From: Bradyrhizobium sp. 141
Lineage (GTDB): Bacteria > Pseudomonadota > Alphaproteobacteria > Rhizobiales > Xanthobacteraceae
Reading direction: 5' to 3'
DNA length: 64,000 nucleotides
Assembly: GCF_023074055.1 (NCBI RefSeq)
Contig: NZ_JADPKR010000108.1
Span: 1-64,000 of the forward strand
The stretch's first letter is position 1. Each line of letters opens with the position of its first letter. A program made the translations under genes and the position numbers. A model generated the notes under the pieces. It was not told where the DNA came from and searched no databases. It saw only the letters and a program-made list of their open reading frames with translations. Positions 50,307 through 59,058 of the stretch are shown piece after piece.

Positions 50307-51589
50307 TCATCCTCGGCGCCACCTTCTTCGGCTTCCTGATCCTCGGTGTTCCCGTCGCCTTCGCAATCGGCCTGTCGGCGATCTGCACCATCCTTTATGA
50401 AGGCCTGCCGGTCGCGGTCATCTTCCAGCAGATGATGTCGGGGATGAACATCTTCTCGTTCCTCGCGATTCCCTTCTTCGTCTTCAGCGGTGAGCTGATG
50501 CTGCATGGCGGCGTCGCCGACAAGATCGTGCAGCTCGCCAAGAATCTCGTCGGCCACATCCGCGGCGGCCTCGGCATGTCGAACGTGGTCGCCTGCACGC
50601 TGTTCGGCGGCGTTTCCGGCTCGCCGGTGGCCGACGTGTCGGCGATGGGCGCAGTGATGATCCCGATGATGAAGAAAGAGGGGTTCGACACCGACTACGC
50701 CGTCAACGTCACCACCCACGCCTCGCTGGTCGGAGCCTTGATGCCGACCAGCCACAACATGATCATCTATGCCCTGGCCGCCGGCGGCAAGGTCTCGATC
50801 GGCGCGCTGATCGCCGCCGGGCTCCTGCCGGCGATCGTGCTGATGGTCTGCATGCTCGTCGCTGCCTACGCCGTGGCGGTGAAGCGCGGTTATCCGGCCG
50901 GCAAGTTCCCGGGCTGGGCCGAGGTGTTCCGCTCGTTCGCGGCCGCGCTGCCCGGCCTTCTGATTGTCGGCATCATCCTGACGGGCATCCTCTCCGGCGT
51001 GTTCACGGCAACCGAATCCGCCGCCGTCGCGGTCACCTACACGATCCTGCTGACGTTCTTCATCTACCGCACCATGACCTTGAGCAACTTCCTGCGCGCA
51101 GCCGCCAAGGCGGTGAAGACGACGGGCGTGGTGCTGCTGCTGATCGGCGTCTCCACCATGTTCCAGTATCTGATGGGGCTCTACGAGGTGGCCGATCTCG
51201 CTGGCGAGATGATGAGCAAGGTGTCCACGCAACCCTGGATGATCTTCCTGCTCATCAACGTCATCCTGTTCGTGCTCGGCACGTTCATGGACATGGCGGC
51301 GACCATTCTGATCTGCACCCCGATCTTCCTGCCGATCGCGATGAAGGCGGGCATGGACCCGGTGCAGTTCGGCATGCTGATGCTGATCAACTGCGCCCTC
51401 GGGCTCAACACCCCGCCGGTCGGAACCACGCAGTTCGTGGGCTGCGCCATCGGCGGCATTTCGGTCGGCGCGGTGATGCGCACCATCCTGCCGTTCTATG
51501 CCGCGCTGATCGCAGCACTGATGTTCGTGACCTACGTCCCTGCATTCTCGCTGTGGCTGCCCCGCCTGCTGATGGGCTACAAGGGCTAG
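50297..51589 (+). CDS. TRAP transporter large permease, DctM type
   Basis: A 430-residue membrane protein with about 12 hydrophobic segments. DctM blocks present include FSFLAIPFFVFSGELMLHGG, GGVSGSPVADVSAMGAVMIP and GLNTPPVGTTQFVGCAIGG. It is the Na+- or H+-driven channel of the TRAP system. The start lies inside the end of the DctQ gene. The SDR gene follows after 22 nt, so the importer and the SDR are likely transcribed together. Confidence 0.95.
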   Translation: MELIILGATFFGFLILGVPVAFAIGLSAICTILYEGLPVAVIFQQMMSGMNIFSFLAIPFFVFSGELMLHGGVADKIVQLAKNLVGHIRGGLGMSNVVACTLFGGVSGSPVADVSAMGAVMIPMMKKEGFDTDYAVNVTTHASLVGALMPTSHNMIIYALAAGGKVSIGALIAAGLLPAIVLMVCMLVAAYAVAVKRGYPAGKFPGWAEVFRSFAAALPGLLIVGIILTGILSGVFTATESAAVAVTYTILLTFFIYRTMTLSNFLRAAAKAVKTTGVVLLLIGVSTMFQYLMGLYEVADLAGEMMSKVSTQPWMIFLLINVILFVLGTFMDMAATILICTPIFLPIAMKAGMDPVQFGMLMLINCALGLNTPPVGTTQFVGCAIGGISVGAVMRTILPFYAALIAALMFVTYVPAFSLWLPRLLMGYKG

Positions 51590-51611
51590 CAGCACCAGGG
51601 AGAATTTATTC

Positions 51612-52418
51612 GTGACGGACTATCGCAAGCTCTTCGATCTCACCGGCAAGACCGCAGTTGTCCTCGGTGCCGCCTCCGGCATCGGCAAGTCGTCGGCCGA
51701 GGCCCTTGCCGGGTTAGGGGCCCGTGTCGTCTGCGCCGATCGCGCGCTCGACGCCGCGGAAGCGACCGCCGCCGGCATTCGCGACAAGGGTGGCTGGGCG
51801 GAGGCAGCTGCGTGCGATGCCGCGAGCGCTGCGGACGTCAGCGCGCTGGCCAAAACGGTGATGCAGAAATTTCCGCGGCTCGACATCGCCGTGACGACGC
51901 CCGGGCTCAATATCCGCAAGACCATCCTCGACTACACCGAGGAGGATCTCGACCGCGTCATCAACCTCAACGTCAAAGGCACCGTCTGGTTCTTCCAGGC
52001 CTTCGGCCGCATCATGGTCGAGCAGAAGGGCGGCAGCATCATCGCCTGCTCCTCGGTGCGCGCGGTGACCATCGAGCCGGGCCTCGGTGTCTACGGCTCG
52101 ACCAAGGCCGCCATCGGCCTGCTCGTCAAGGGCTTTGCCTCCGAGGTCGGCCACGCCGGCGTGCGCGTCAACGCGATCGCGCCGAGCATCGCCGAGACCG
52201 CGCTGACTGGCCCTTTCAAGCAGCGCCCCGACATCTACAATCTCTATGCCGGCCACACCGTGTTCAACCGCTGGAGCAGCGCCGACGAGGTCGCGACCGC
52301 GGTGGCCTATCTCGCCTCGGACGCCGCGAGCTATGTCAGCGGCAGCACGCTGTTCGTCGACGGCGGCTGGACCGCGGTCGATGGCCCGCCGACCGGGCTG
52401 ACCCAGCTGCACAAATAA
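51612..52418 (+). CDS. SDR-family oxidoreductase
   Basis: A 268-residue short-chain dehydrogenase. The cofactor motif is GAASGIG at the N-terminus and the catalytic Y-x-x-x-K is YGSTK, with the Ser in CSSVRAVT. The usual NNAG is changed to TTPGLN, a difference seen in some SDRs but not common. The C-terminus (SGSTLFVDGGWTAVDGPP) is typical. The start is GTG 51612 with GGGAGAATTTATTC upstream. It probably acts on the hydroxy or keto acid brought in by the TRAP system. Confidence 0.9.
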   Translation: MTDYRKLFDLTGKTAVVLGAASGIGKSSAEALAGLGARVVCADRALDAAEATAAGIRDKGGWAEAAACDAASAADVSALAKTVMQKFPRLDIAVTTPGLNIRKTILDYTEEDLDRVINLNVKGTVWFFQAFGRIMVEQKGGSIIACSSVRAVTIEPGLGVYGSTKAAIGLLVKGFASEVGHAGVRVNAIAPSIAETALTGPFKQRPDIYNLYAGHTVFNRWSSADEVATAVAYLASDAASYVSGSTLFVDGGWTAVDGPPTGLTQLHK

Positions 52419-52426
52419 GGCGGCAT

Positions 52427-53125
52427 CTAGCCGGAAAAGCCAGCGCGCTGGCGCAGCTCCCTGTGATCTGCGCCAGCCAGGAGCGCGATCAGTGCAGCAG
52501 CTTCCTTCGGATGCGCGGCCCTGGCGGTTACGCCGGCCGTGTACATGGTCACGAGCTCGCAGCCAGGCGGCAGCGATCCTGATAGCGCGATGCCGTCGGT
52601 CGCGATGATCTCGGTCGCCTGTGTGCAGCCGATCGGCCTTTGCGCAGTGGACGCCGCAAGCTCCCGCATCGCGGTTGCACCGTTCGGAAATATCTTGAGC
52701 CGTGAGGCGACCTCATAGGCGATGCCGAGCTGATCCAGCACCTTTGCGACGTGCTGCCCCGCGGTCGAGGCCTTGGTGTCGGGGACGTAGATCGCGTCGG
52801 CGCTGCGTAGCACCTCGCGCAGATCGGCCTCGGTCTTCACCGTCACCTTGGGATCACGGCTGCGGACCGCCAGTGCGGTCTCGACGCGGCCGACATCCGT
52901 GATCGAGGAGCGGGCGACGAGCTTCTCCTCGGCGAGCTTTGCTAGGAGCGCTTGCGTCAGGATCACGAGATCGGCCGGCGTGCTCGCGCGCAGCTTGTCT
53001 GCCATAAGGCCGACCGCCCCGAATTCGCCGTCGATGCCGAAGCCGGTCTGCGCCTTGAAGGCCTCCGTGAGGTCGCGCACCAGGCCTTGCGCCGCGCCAC
53101 CGCTCAAGATGTTCACTGTCGTCAC
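52427..53125 (-). CDS. ModA-like substrate-binding protein without signal peptide
   Basis: A 232-residue periplasmic-type binding fold (PBP_like, ModA/Wtp relatives). Visible parts are VNILSGGAAQGLVRDLTEAF at the N-terminus, FGAVGLMADKL, LVILTQALLAKLAEEKLVAR and PIGCTQATEIIATDGIALSG. There is no signal peptide: the first residues are MTTVNILSGG, so it would be cytoplasmic. It overlaps the molybdenum-hydroxylase large-subunit stop by 4 nt, which suggests a role in cofactor or substrate handling for that enzyme rather than transport. Confidence 0.8.
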   Translation of the reverse strand: MTTVNILSGGAAQGLVRDLTEAFKAQTGFGIDGEFGAVGLMADKLRASTPADLVILTQALLAKLAEEKLVARSSITDVGRVETALAVRSRDPKVTVKTEADLREVLRSADAIYVPDTKASTAGQHVAKVLDQLGIAYEVASRLKIFPNGATAMRELAASTAQRPIGCTQATEIIATDGIALSGSLPPGCELVTMYTAGVTARAAHPKEAAALIALLAGADHRELRQRAGFSG

Positions 53126-55254
53126 GACGCAAGCTCCGCAGCTGCAATGATCCTGTCGCGCGTGATCGGCAAATCGCGCATGCGCACGCCGAGGCAGTCG
53201 TAGACCGCATTGGCGATTGCCGCCGTCACCGGGCCGTGTGCGGCCTCACCGGCGCCGACCGGCTCGATCTCCGGCCGCTGGATGATCTCGACGTCCACCG
53301 CCGGCACCTCGCTGAAAGTCAGGATCGGATAGTCTGTCCAGGAGGTCGAGGTGATCCGCGTCCGGTCGAAGCGGACGCGCTCCTTCAGCACCCAGCTCGT
53401 CGCCTGGATCGCGCCGCCCTCGATCTGATTGATGACACCGTCCGGATTGATGGCCTCGCCGACGTCGACCGCGAGCGTCAGCCGCTTGACGCGGATGTCG
53501 TCGGTGCCTTCGATCTCGGCAATCGCGGCGCAATACGCGCCCGTGTTCTTGTAGCGAGCGAACCCGACGCCGTGGCCGACACCGGCTTGTTTTTTCGGTT
53601 TCCACGCCGCGCGCCGAGCCGCTGCGCGGATGACATCCTTCGCCCGCTCGTCGCCAAGATGCCGCAACCGGAACGCGATTGGCTCTTCGCCGCGCAAGAC
53701 GGCGATCTCGTCGAGCAGGGATTCGATGGCAAATACATTGCCTTGGGCGCCGAGTGTCCGCAGCGCCGAGGTGCGCACCGGCATGGTCAGCAGCCGGTGG
53801 CTCGTGATCGTCCAGGCTGGAAGATCATAGAGCGGCACCGAGTTGCGATCGCCGCCGCCGCCATTGGCCGCCGGCGGATTGGTGGAGATCATGCGCGGAT
53901 AGGGATTCGCGATCTCGGTCGCGGCGAGCAGTGCGGGCTGCGCCGCGCGTCCCGGCCGTGCGGCATGGCCGTTGCTCCAGATCGCGTGGCGCCAGCCGAC
54001 GATCTCGTTGTCCGCATCGAGATCGGCCTCGATCTCGATGGCCATGGCCGCACCGAACGGCGCGTGGGACATCTCGTCGTGGCGCGACCACTGCACCCGC
54101 ACCGGACGGCCGCCGGCCGCTTTCGCCAGCAGCACCGCATCGAGCGCGACGTCGTCGGCCGCGTTGTGTCCGTAGCAGCCGGCGCCCTCCATATGCTCAC
54201 CGACGATGTTATCCGCGGGCATCTTGAGCACGATGGCGAGATCGGCGCGCAGCAGATAAACGCCCTGGCTGTGGGTCCAGACATGGACTCCATCGCCGTC
54301 CCACCTTGCCATGGCGCAAGACGGCGCGATCGAGGCATGCGCAATGTAAGGGCGGGTGTATTGCCGGCGGAGCGTTTGAGCGTGTTTGCGCGTCATCGCC
54401 GCCGTCCGTGTCTCGACAACCGTGGTTTCGACCGGCTGGCTTTTCAGGAAGCCCGCGAGATCGTCCTCATCGGGCAGCGACTCGCCGGTCGACCATGTCG
54501 CGCCTTTGCGCAGAGCCTTCAGCGCAGCTTCTGCTGCTGCCTCACTGTCAGCGACCACTCCGGAAAAGCCGCCGTCGCGGACGATCGCCACGAGGCCGGG
54601 AACGGCGCTCGCAGCGGTTTCGTCGAGCGCGATCAGTTCGGCGCCGGAGATGTCAGGCCGCAGCACGCGGCCGTGCAGCAGGTCCGGCAGTGGGCAATCA
54701 TGGATGAAGCGCGGCCGCGCGAACACCTTGTCGGGAATATCCACGCGGTGGACCGAATGTCCGGCCACACTGCGCTTGGCAATGCTCCTCGCCGCCGCGC
54801 CCGCGGTGGCGTCGTGGTCGAGCGAGACCTCGCCAGCCAGCTCCCAATAGCTGGTCCTGACGTTGCCCGGTCCCGAGATCGTGCCGTCATCAACATCGAG
54901 CAGCGAGACCTCGACGCCGAGACGTTCCGATGCAGCCGTGAGAAATCGCTGGCGCACCTCGGCACAGGCGTGGCGCAGCGCGCGGCCGGATTGCTGGATC
55001 GACAGGCTGCCCGAGGTGACGCCCTCGTTCGGGCTCATCGCCGTGGATGCGCGGATCATTTCGATCCTGGAGATCTGGACATCGAGCTCGTCCGCCGCAA
55101 TCTGCGCCAGCGCCGTGACGATGCCCTGGCCGATCTCGACCTTGCCGGGCGAGATCGCCACACCGCCTTCACCAATGAAGTTCACCCAGGACGACAGTTT
55201 TGGATTGGCCGCGAGGCTGACGGGCAGTTTCGGGGCAGGGGGCGACGTCGTCAT
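53122..55254 (-). CDS. Molybdenum hydroxylase large subunit, IorB/xanthine-dehydrogenase family
   Basis: The 710-residue protein is of the aldehyde oxidase/xanthine dehydrogenase molybdopterin-binding type. The blocks GKVEIGQGIVTALAQIAADE, GAGCYGHNAADDVALDA and the C-terminal GAGEAAHGPVTAAIANAV (catalytic Glu region) are present. Partnered with a small [2Fe-2S] subunit and lacking an FAD subunit gene, it matches isoquinoline 1-oxidoreductase- and nicotinate dehydrogenase-type two-subunit enzymes, which hydroxylate N-heteroaromatics or aldehydes. The stop overlaps the ModA-like gene and the start overlaps the small subunit by 4 nt. Confidence 0.9.
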   Translation of the reverse strand: MTTSPPAPKLPVSLAANPKLSSWVNFIGEGGVAISPGKVEIGQGIVTALAQIAADELDVQISRIEMIRASTAMSPNEGVTSGSLSIQQSGRALRHACAEVRQRFLTAASERLGVEVSLLDVDDGTISGPGNVRTSYWELAGEVSLDHDATAGAAARSIAKRSVAGHSVHRVDIPDKVFARPRFIHDCPLPDLLHGRVLRPDISGAELIALDETAASAVPGLVAIVRDGGFSGVVADSEAAAEAALKALRKGATWSTGESLPDEDDLAGFLKSQPVETTVVETRTAAMTRKHAQTLRRQYTRPYIAHASIAPSCAMARWDGDGVHVWTHSQGVYLLRADLAIVLKMPADNIVGEHMEGAGCYGHNAADDVALDAVLLAKAAGGRPVRVQWSRHDEMSHAPFGAAMAIEIEADLDADNEIVGWRHAIWSNGHAARPGRAAQPALLAATEIANPYPRMISTNPPAANGGGGDRNSVPLYDLPAWTITSHRLLTMPVRTSALRTLGAQGNVFAIESLLDEIAVLRGEEPIAFRLRHLGDERAKDVIRAAARRAAWKPKKQAGVGHGVGFARYKNTGAYCAAIAEIEGTDDIRVKRLTLAVDVGEAINPDGVINQIEGGAIQATSWVLKERVRFDRTRITSTSWTDYPILTFSEVPAVDVEIIQRPEIEPVGAGEAAHGPVTAAIANAVYDCLGVRMRDLPITRDRIIAAAELAS

Positions 55255-55721
55255 GACGCCGCCATCTCCGCAGCCGCACGCAGCACGGCGCGGACCATGC
55301 GGTTATGCGATCCGCACCGGCACAGATTGCGATCGAGTGCCGCTCTGACCTCGGCCTCGGTCGGGAATGGATTGCGCTTCAAGAGCGCCGCCGCGCTGAT
55401 GAGGATTCCGGGGACGCAATAGCCGCATTGCATCGCCTGCTCGGAGATGAAGGCACGTTGCAGCGGGTGCGGTCGCTCGGCCGTGCCGAGGCCTTCGACG
55501 GTGACGACGTCCTTGTCCGCGACTGACCACATCGGCATATCGCAGGAGGTTATCGCGCGGTCGCCGACCATGACATGACACGCCCCGCACTCACCGGCGC
55601 CGCAGCCGAAATGCGGACCGGTAACGACGAGCCGGCCGCGCAGCACATCGAGCAGCGGCTGGTCCGGATCGGTCTCCACGGCCGTCGCCGTACCGTTGAG
55701 CTGGAATTGAATGGTGGGCAT
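55251..55721 (-). CDS. Molybdenum hydroxylase small subunit, two [2Fe-2S] clusters
   Basis: A 156-residue electron-transfer subunit. The N-terminal plant-type cluster is held by C40, C45, C48 and C60 (GCGAGECGAC), and the C-terminal cluster by C99, C102, C134 and C136 (QCGYCVPG and CRCGSH). This is the IorA/NicA form, length about 155. It passes electrons from the large subunit. The gene ends 4 nt into the large-subunit gene and starts 15 nt after the TctC-type binding protein, so the three are one operon. Confidence 0.95.
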   Translation of the reverse strand: MPTIQFQLNGTATAVETDPDQPLLDVLRGRLVVTGPHFGCGAGECGACHVMVGDRAITSCDMPMWSVADKDVVTVEGLGTAERPHPLQRAFISEQAMQCGYCVPGILISAAALLKRNPFPTEAEVRAALDRNLCRCGSHNRMVRAVLRAAAEMAAS

Positions 55722-55736
55722 GCGCGCTCTGCGGCC

Positions 55737-56711
55737 TCAGGATTTGTCGAACTTCTTGACGACGTCGGCCCATTTCTCGATATCGCCGCGGAGGAATTTG
55801 TCGAACTGTTCGGGCGTCATCGACATGGGCACGGCACCCTGTTCCGTCCAGAGCTTGACGATGTCGGGCCGCTTCACCATTGCGTTGACAGCCGCATTAA
55901 GTTTGTCGATCACAGGCTTCGGCGTTCCCGCAGGAGCCATCAGGCCGAGCCAGATCGTCGCCTCATAACCCGGAACGCCCGCTTCGATCGCGGTTGGCAT
56001 GCTCGGCAGCACTGCTGAGCGCTGCTTGCCGGTGGTCGCGAGCGCGCGCACCTGATTTTCGGCGATGTTCGGCGCCATCGCCGGCACCGCGTCGATCATC
56101 ATCTGCACCTGTCCGCCGATCACGCCGCTGCGCGCCTCGCCGCTGTTGCGATAGGGAACGTGGACGACATCGACGCCGGCCATGGCTTTGAACAGCTCGC
56201 CGGCCATGTGGTACGGCGTGCCCTGACCCGAAGAGGCGTAGTTCAGCTTGCCCGGTTGCGCCTTGGCGAGAGCGATGAACTCGGCAAGTGTCTTCGCCGG
56301 CACCTGCGGGTTCACCACGATGACGAGATCGGAAAAGTTCACCGGAGCGATCGGCGCGAGGTCCCGCATCAGCTCGTATTTGCGCTTGTCCGGGGTCAGC
56401 AGCGATTCATTCGCGGTCTGGGTGTTGGACATCATCAACAGCGTGTAGCCGTCCGCTGGCGACTTCGCCGCCTCGATCGTGCCGATGACACCGCCGGCAC
56501 CGGTGCGGTTCTCGATCACGAAGGGCTGGCCGAAGCTCTCCTGGAGCACATTGCCGATCAGCCGTGCGGCGACGTCGGCCGGTCCGCCGGCGCCGAAGGG
56601 CACGACGATGCGGACCGCGCGGTTGGGATAATCCTGTGCCTTTGAGGGGGCTGCGCAGAAGGCGCCGAGCAGGCCGACGGCGACCACCAGCATGAATCCT
56701 CGGGCCTTCAT
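55737..56711 (-). CDS. TctC/Bug-family tripartite tricarboxylate transporter binding protein
   Basis: A 324-residue periplasmic protein. The signal peptide (MKARGFMLVVAVGLLGAFCA) precedes YPNRAVRIVVPFGAGGPADV, the universal Bug start, and further blocks IENRTGAGGVIGTIEAAKSP, LNYASSGQGTPYHMAGELF and VPYRNSGEARSGVIGGQVQM. The ATG at 56711 has GGGAGGTGGGC upstream; a frame from 57044 lacks support. TctA and TctB genes are not nearby. Being first in the molybdenum hydroxylase operon, it may supply that enzyme with substrate or sense it. Confidence 0.92.
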   Translation of the reverse strand: MKARGFMLVVAVGLLGAFCAAPSKAQDYPNRAVRIVVPFGAGGPADVAARLIGNVLQESFGQPFVIENRTGAGGVIGTIEAAKSPADGYTLLMMSNTQTANESLLTPDKRKYELMRDLAPIAPVNFSDLVIVVNPQVPAKTLAEFIALAKAQPGKLNYASSGQGTPYHMAGELFKAMAGVDVVHVPYRNSGEARSGVIGGQVQMMIDAVPAMAPNIAENQVRALATTGKQRSAVLPSMPTAIEAGVPGYEATIWLGLMAPAGTPKPVIDKLNAAVNAMVKRPDIVKLWTEQGAVPMSMTPEQFDKFLRGDIEKWADVVKKFDKS

Positions 56712-56943
56712 GCCCACCTCCCTGATCCCGTTTTTGTTGGCCGCACTGTAACGGCAGGGAATGCGGACTGTCGACCGCTGACGAGGCCGATCACGCCGGG
56801 AATATCGTGCCGTTTTCGGCCTGGCGCGCCGCTCTTCGCGGTCGCAGCAGGAACCCGCAGCGCACGTGATCTGAGCAAATCGCATGGGCATTGCCGGATA
56901 AATGCCCTCGGCTGACAGGTATTTTGGTGTTACGAATTTGGCC

Positions 56944-59058
56944 ATGAACCAGCACGCCAAGATCGAAATCCGCCATTCGACCTGTCCGCATGATTGCCCG
57001 TCGGCCTGCGCCCTCGATGTCGAGGTGGTCGAAGGCCGCAGCATCGGTCGTGTCCGTGGTTCGAAGCAGCAGACCTATACGGCCGGCGTCGTCTGCGCCA
57101 AGGTCGCCCGCTACGCCGAGCGCATCCATCACCCCGAGCGGGTGACATTTCCGCTGCGACGCATCGGGCCGAAGGGCTCGGGGCAATTCGCGCGGATCTC
57201 CTGGGACGAGGCGCTGGACGAGATCGGGCATCGCTTCAACGCGGCCGAGCGCGAGTTCGGCGCGGAATCGATCTGGCCCTATTACTACGCCGGCACGATG
57301 GGCCTCGTGATGCGCGACGGCCTCAACCGCCTCACGCATGTGAAGAAATATTCCCGCTTCTATCAGACCATCTGCGCCAATGTCGCGCGCATCGGCTATG
57401 CCATCGGCACCGGCAAGATCGCCGGCGTCGATCCGCGCGAGATGGCGCTCTCCGACCTCGTCGTGATCTGGGGCACCAACCCCGTCAACACCCAGGTCAA
57501 CGTGATGACCCACGCCTCGCGCGCACGCAAGGAGCGCGGCGCCAGAATCGCGGCGGTCGACATCTACGACAACGAGACCATGAAGCAGGCTGACATCAAG
57601 ATCATCCTGCGGCCCGGCACCGACGGTGCCTTTGCCTGCGGCGTCATGCACGTCCTGTTCCGCGACGGCTATGCCGACCGCGCCTATATGGACAAATACA
57701 CCGATTGTCCTGCCGAGCTCGAGAAGCATCTGAAGACGCGCACGCCGGAATGGGCCTCTGCGATTTGCGGCGTACCGGTGGCGGAGATCGAGGCGTTCGC
57801 CAAGGCGGTCGGCGAGACCAAGCGGACCTTCTTCCGGCTCGGCTACGGCTTCACCCGCTCGCGCAACGGCGCGACGCAGATGCATGCCGCGACCTGCATT
57901 CCCGCGGTGACCGGCGCCTGGCAGTATGAAGGCGGCGGCGCCTTCTTCAACAATTACGCGCTGTGGCATTTCAACGAATCCATCATCGAGGGCCACGACG
58001 CCATCGACCAGAACATCCGCGCACTCGACCAGTCGAAGATCGGCCGTATCCTCACTGGCGATGCCGAGGCCCTGCGCGGCAGGGGGCCGGTCAAGGCGAT
58101 GCTGATCCAGAATACCAACCCGATGACCGTGGCGCCGGAGCAGGCGCTGGTAGCCCAGGGCTTTGCGCGCGAGGATCTGTTCGTCGCGGTGCACGAGCAG
58201 TTCTTGACCGAGACGGCTCAGATGGCCGACATCGTGCTGCCGGCGACCATGTTCATGGAGCATGACGATCTCTATTACGGCGGCGGCCACCAGCACATCT
58301 CGGTCGGGCCGAAGCTGATCGATCCGCCCGGCGAATGCCGCTCCAACCACGAGGTCCTGCAGGGGCTGGCCCCGCGGCTCGGCGCCAAGCATCGAGGTTT
58401 CGAGATGACGCCGCGCGAATTGATCGACGCGACGCTGAAGCTCAGCAACCACGGCGACATCGCCGGCCTCGAAGCCGACATCTGGCGCGACCTGCAACCG
58501 GACTTCCGCACCTCGCATTTTCTCGATGGCTTTGCCCATGCCGACGGGAAATTCCATTTTAGGGCAGACTGGGCGCATCCGCCGTTCGGCGTGACGATGG
58601 GCGATTTCGACAAGATGCCGGCGTTGCCGGACCACTGGGCGGTGATCGAGCAGTCCGACCAAGCCCATCCGTTCCGGCTTGCGACCAGCCCTTCGCGCAG
58701 CTTCCTCAACACCACCTTCAACGAGACCCCGTCCTCGCAGGCGCGGGAAGGCAAGGCGAGCGTGATGATCCATCCCCTGGATGCAGCCGCGCTCGACATT
58801 GCCGACGGCGATGCGGTGACGCTCGGCAATACCCGCGGCGAGACCTCGCTGGTCGCGACGCTGTTCGACGGAGTGCGGCGCGGCGTCCTGATCGCGGAGT
58901 CCGTTCATCCCAACAAGAACCATATCGGCGGGCGCGGCATCAACATGCTGACGGGAGCCGAAACCGTCGCGCCGATCGGCGGGGCCGCCTTCCATGACAA
59001 CAAGGTCTGGATCAGGAAAGCCCCTGCGGCTCAGGGCACGCATTCCGTGACGCCGTAG
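56944..59058 (+). CDS. Molybdopterin oxidoreductase (formate-dehydrogenase/DMSO-reductase family)
   Basis: A 704-residue enzyme with a [4Fe-4S] cluster held by C14, C18, C22 and C51 (STCPHDCPSAC, GVVCAK). Molybdopterin-binding blocks IWGTNPVNTQVNVM, NNYALWHFN and the C-terminal domain (SPSRSFLNTTFNE, then DGDAVTLGN and MLTGAET) are typical of the bis-MGD family. The metal ligand cannot be fixed from sequence alone. ATG 56944 is chosen (MNQHAKIEIR); ATG 56902 would add 14 residues. The gene is divergent from the TctC operon, and its 3' end overlaps the caspase-fold gene by 28 nt. Confidence 0.9.
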   Translation: MNQHAKIEIRHSTCPHDCPSACALDVEVVEGRSIGRVRGSKQQTYTAGVVCAKVARYAERIHHPERVTFPLRRIGPKGSGQFARISWDEALDEIGHRFNAAEREFGAESIWPYYYAGTMGLVMRDGLNRLTHVKKYSRFYQTICANVARIGYAIGTGKIAGVDPREMALSDLVVIWGTNPVNTQVNVMTHASRARKERGARIAAVDIYDNETMKQADIKIILRPGTDGAFACGVMHVLFRDGYADRAYMDKYTDCPAELEKHLKTRTPEWASAICGVPVAEIEAFAKAVGETKRTFFRLGYGFTRSRNGATQMHAATCIPAVTGAWQYEGGGAFFNNYALWHFNESIIEGHDAIDQNIRALDQSKIGRILTGDAEALRGRGPVKAMLIQNTNPMTVAPEQALVAQGFAREDLFVAVHEQFLTETAQMADIVLPATMFMEHDDLYYGGGHQHISVGPKLIDPPGECRSNHEVLQGLAPRLGAKHRGFEMTPRELIDATLKLSNHGDIAGLEADIWRDLQPDFRTSHFLDGFAHADGKFHFRADWAHPPFGVTMGDFDKMPALPDHWAVIEQSDQAHPFRLATSPSRSFLNTTFNETPSSQAREGKASVMIHPLDAAALDIADGDAVTLGNTRGETSLVATLFDGVRRGVLIAESVHPNKNHIGGRGINMLTGAETVAPIGGAAFHDNKVWIRKAPAAQGTHSVTP

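Noticed and set aside
53236..55422. Plus-strand open frame of 728 codons opposite the molybdenum hydroxylase
   Set aside because: It runs antisense to the hydroxylase genes with clear cofactor motifs and encodes an Arg/Asp/His-rich chain without any domain.
56791..59043. Long minus-strand open frame of 750 codons opposite the molybdopterin oxidoreductase
   Set aside because: It is the complement of a well-supported gene. The product is His/Arg/Asp-rich without motifs, as expected from GC-biased codon positions read backwards.
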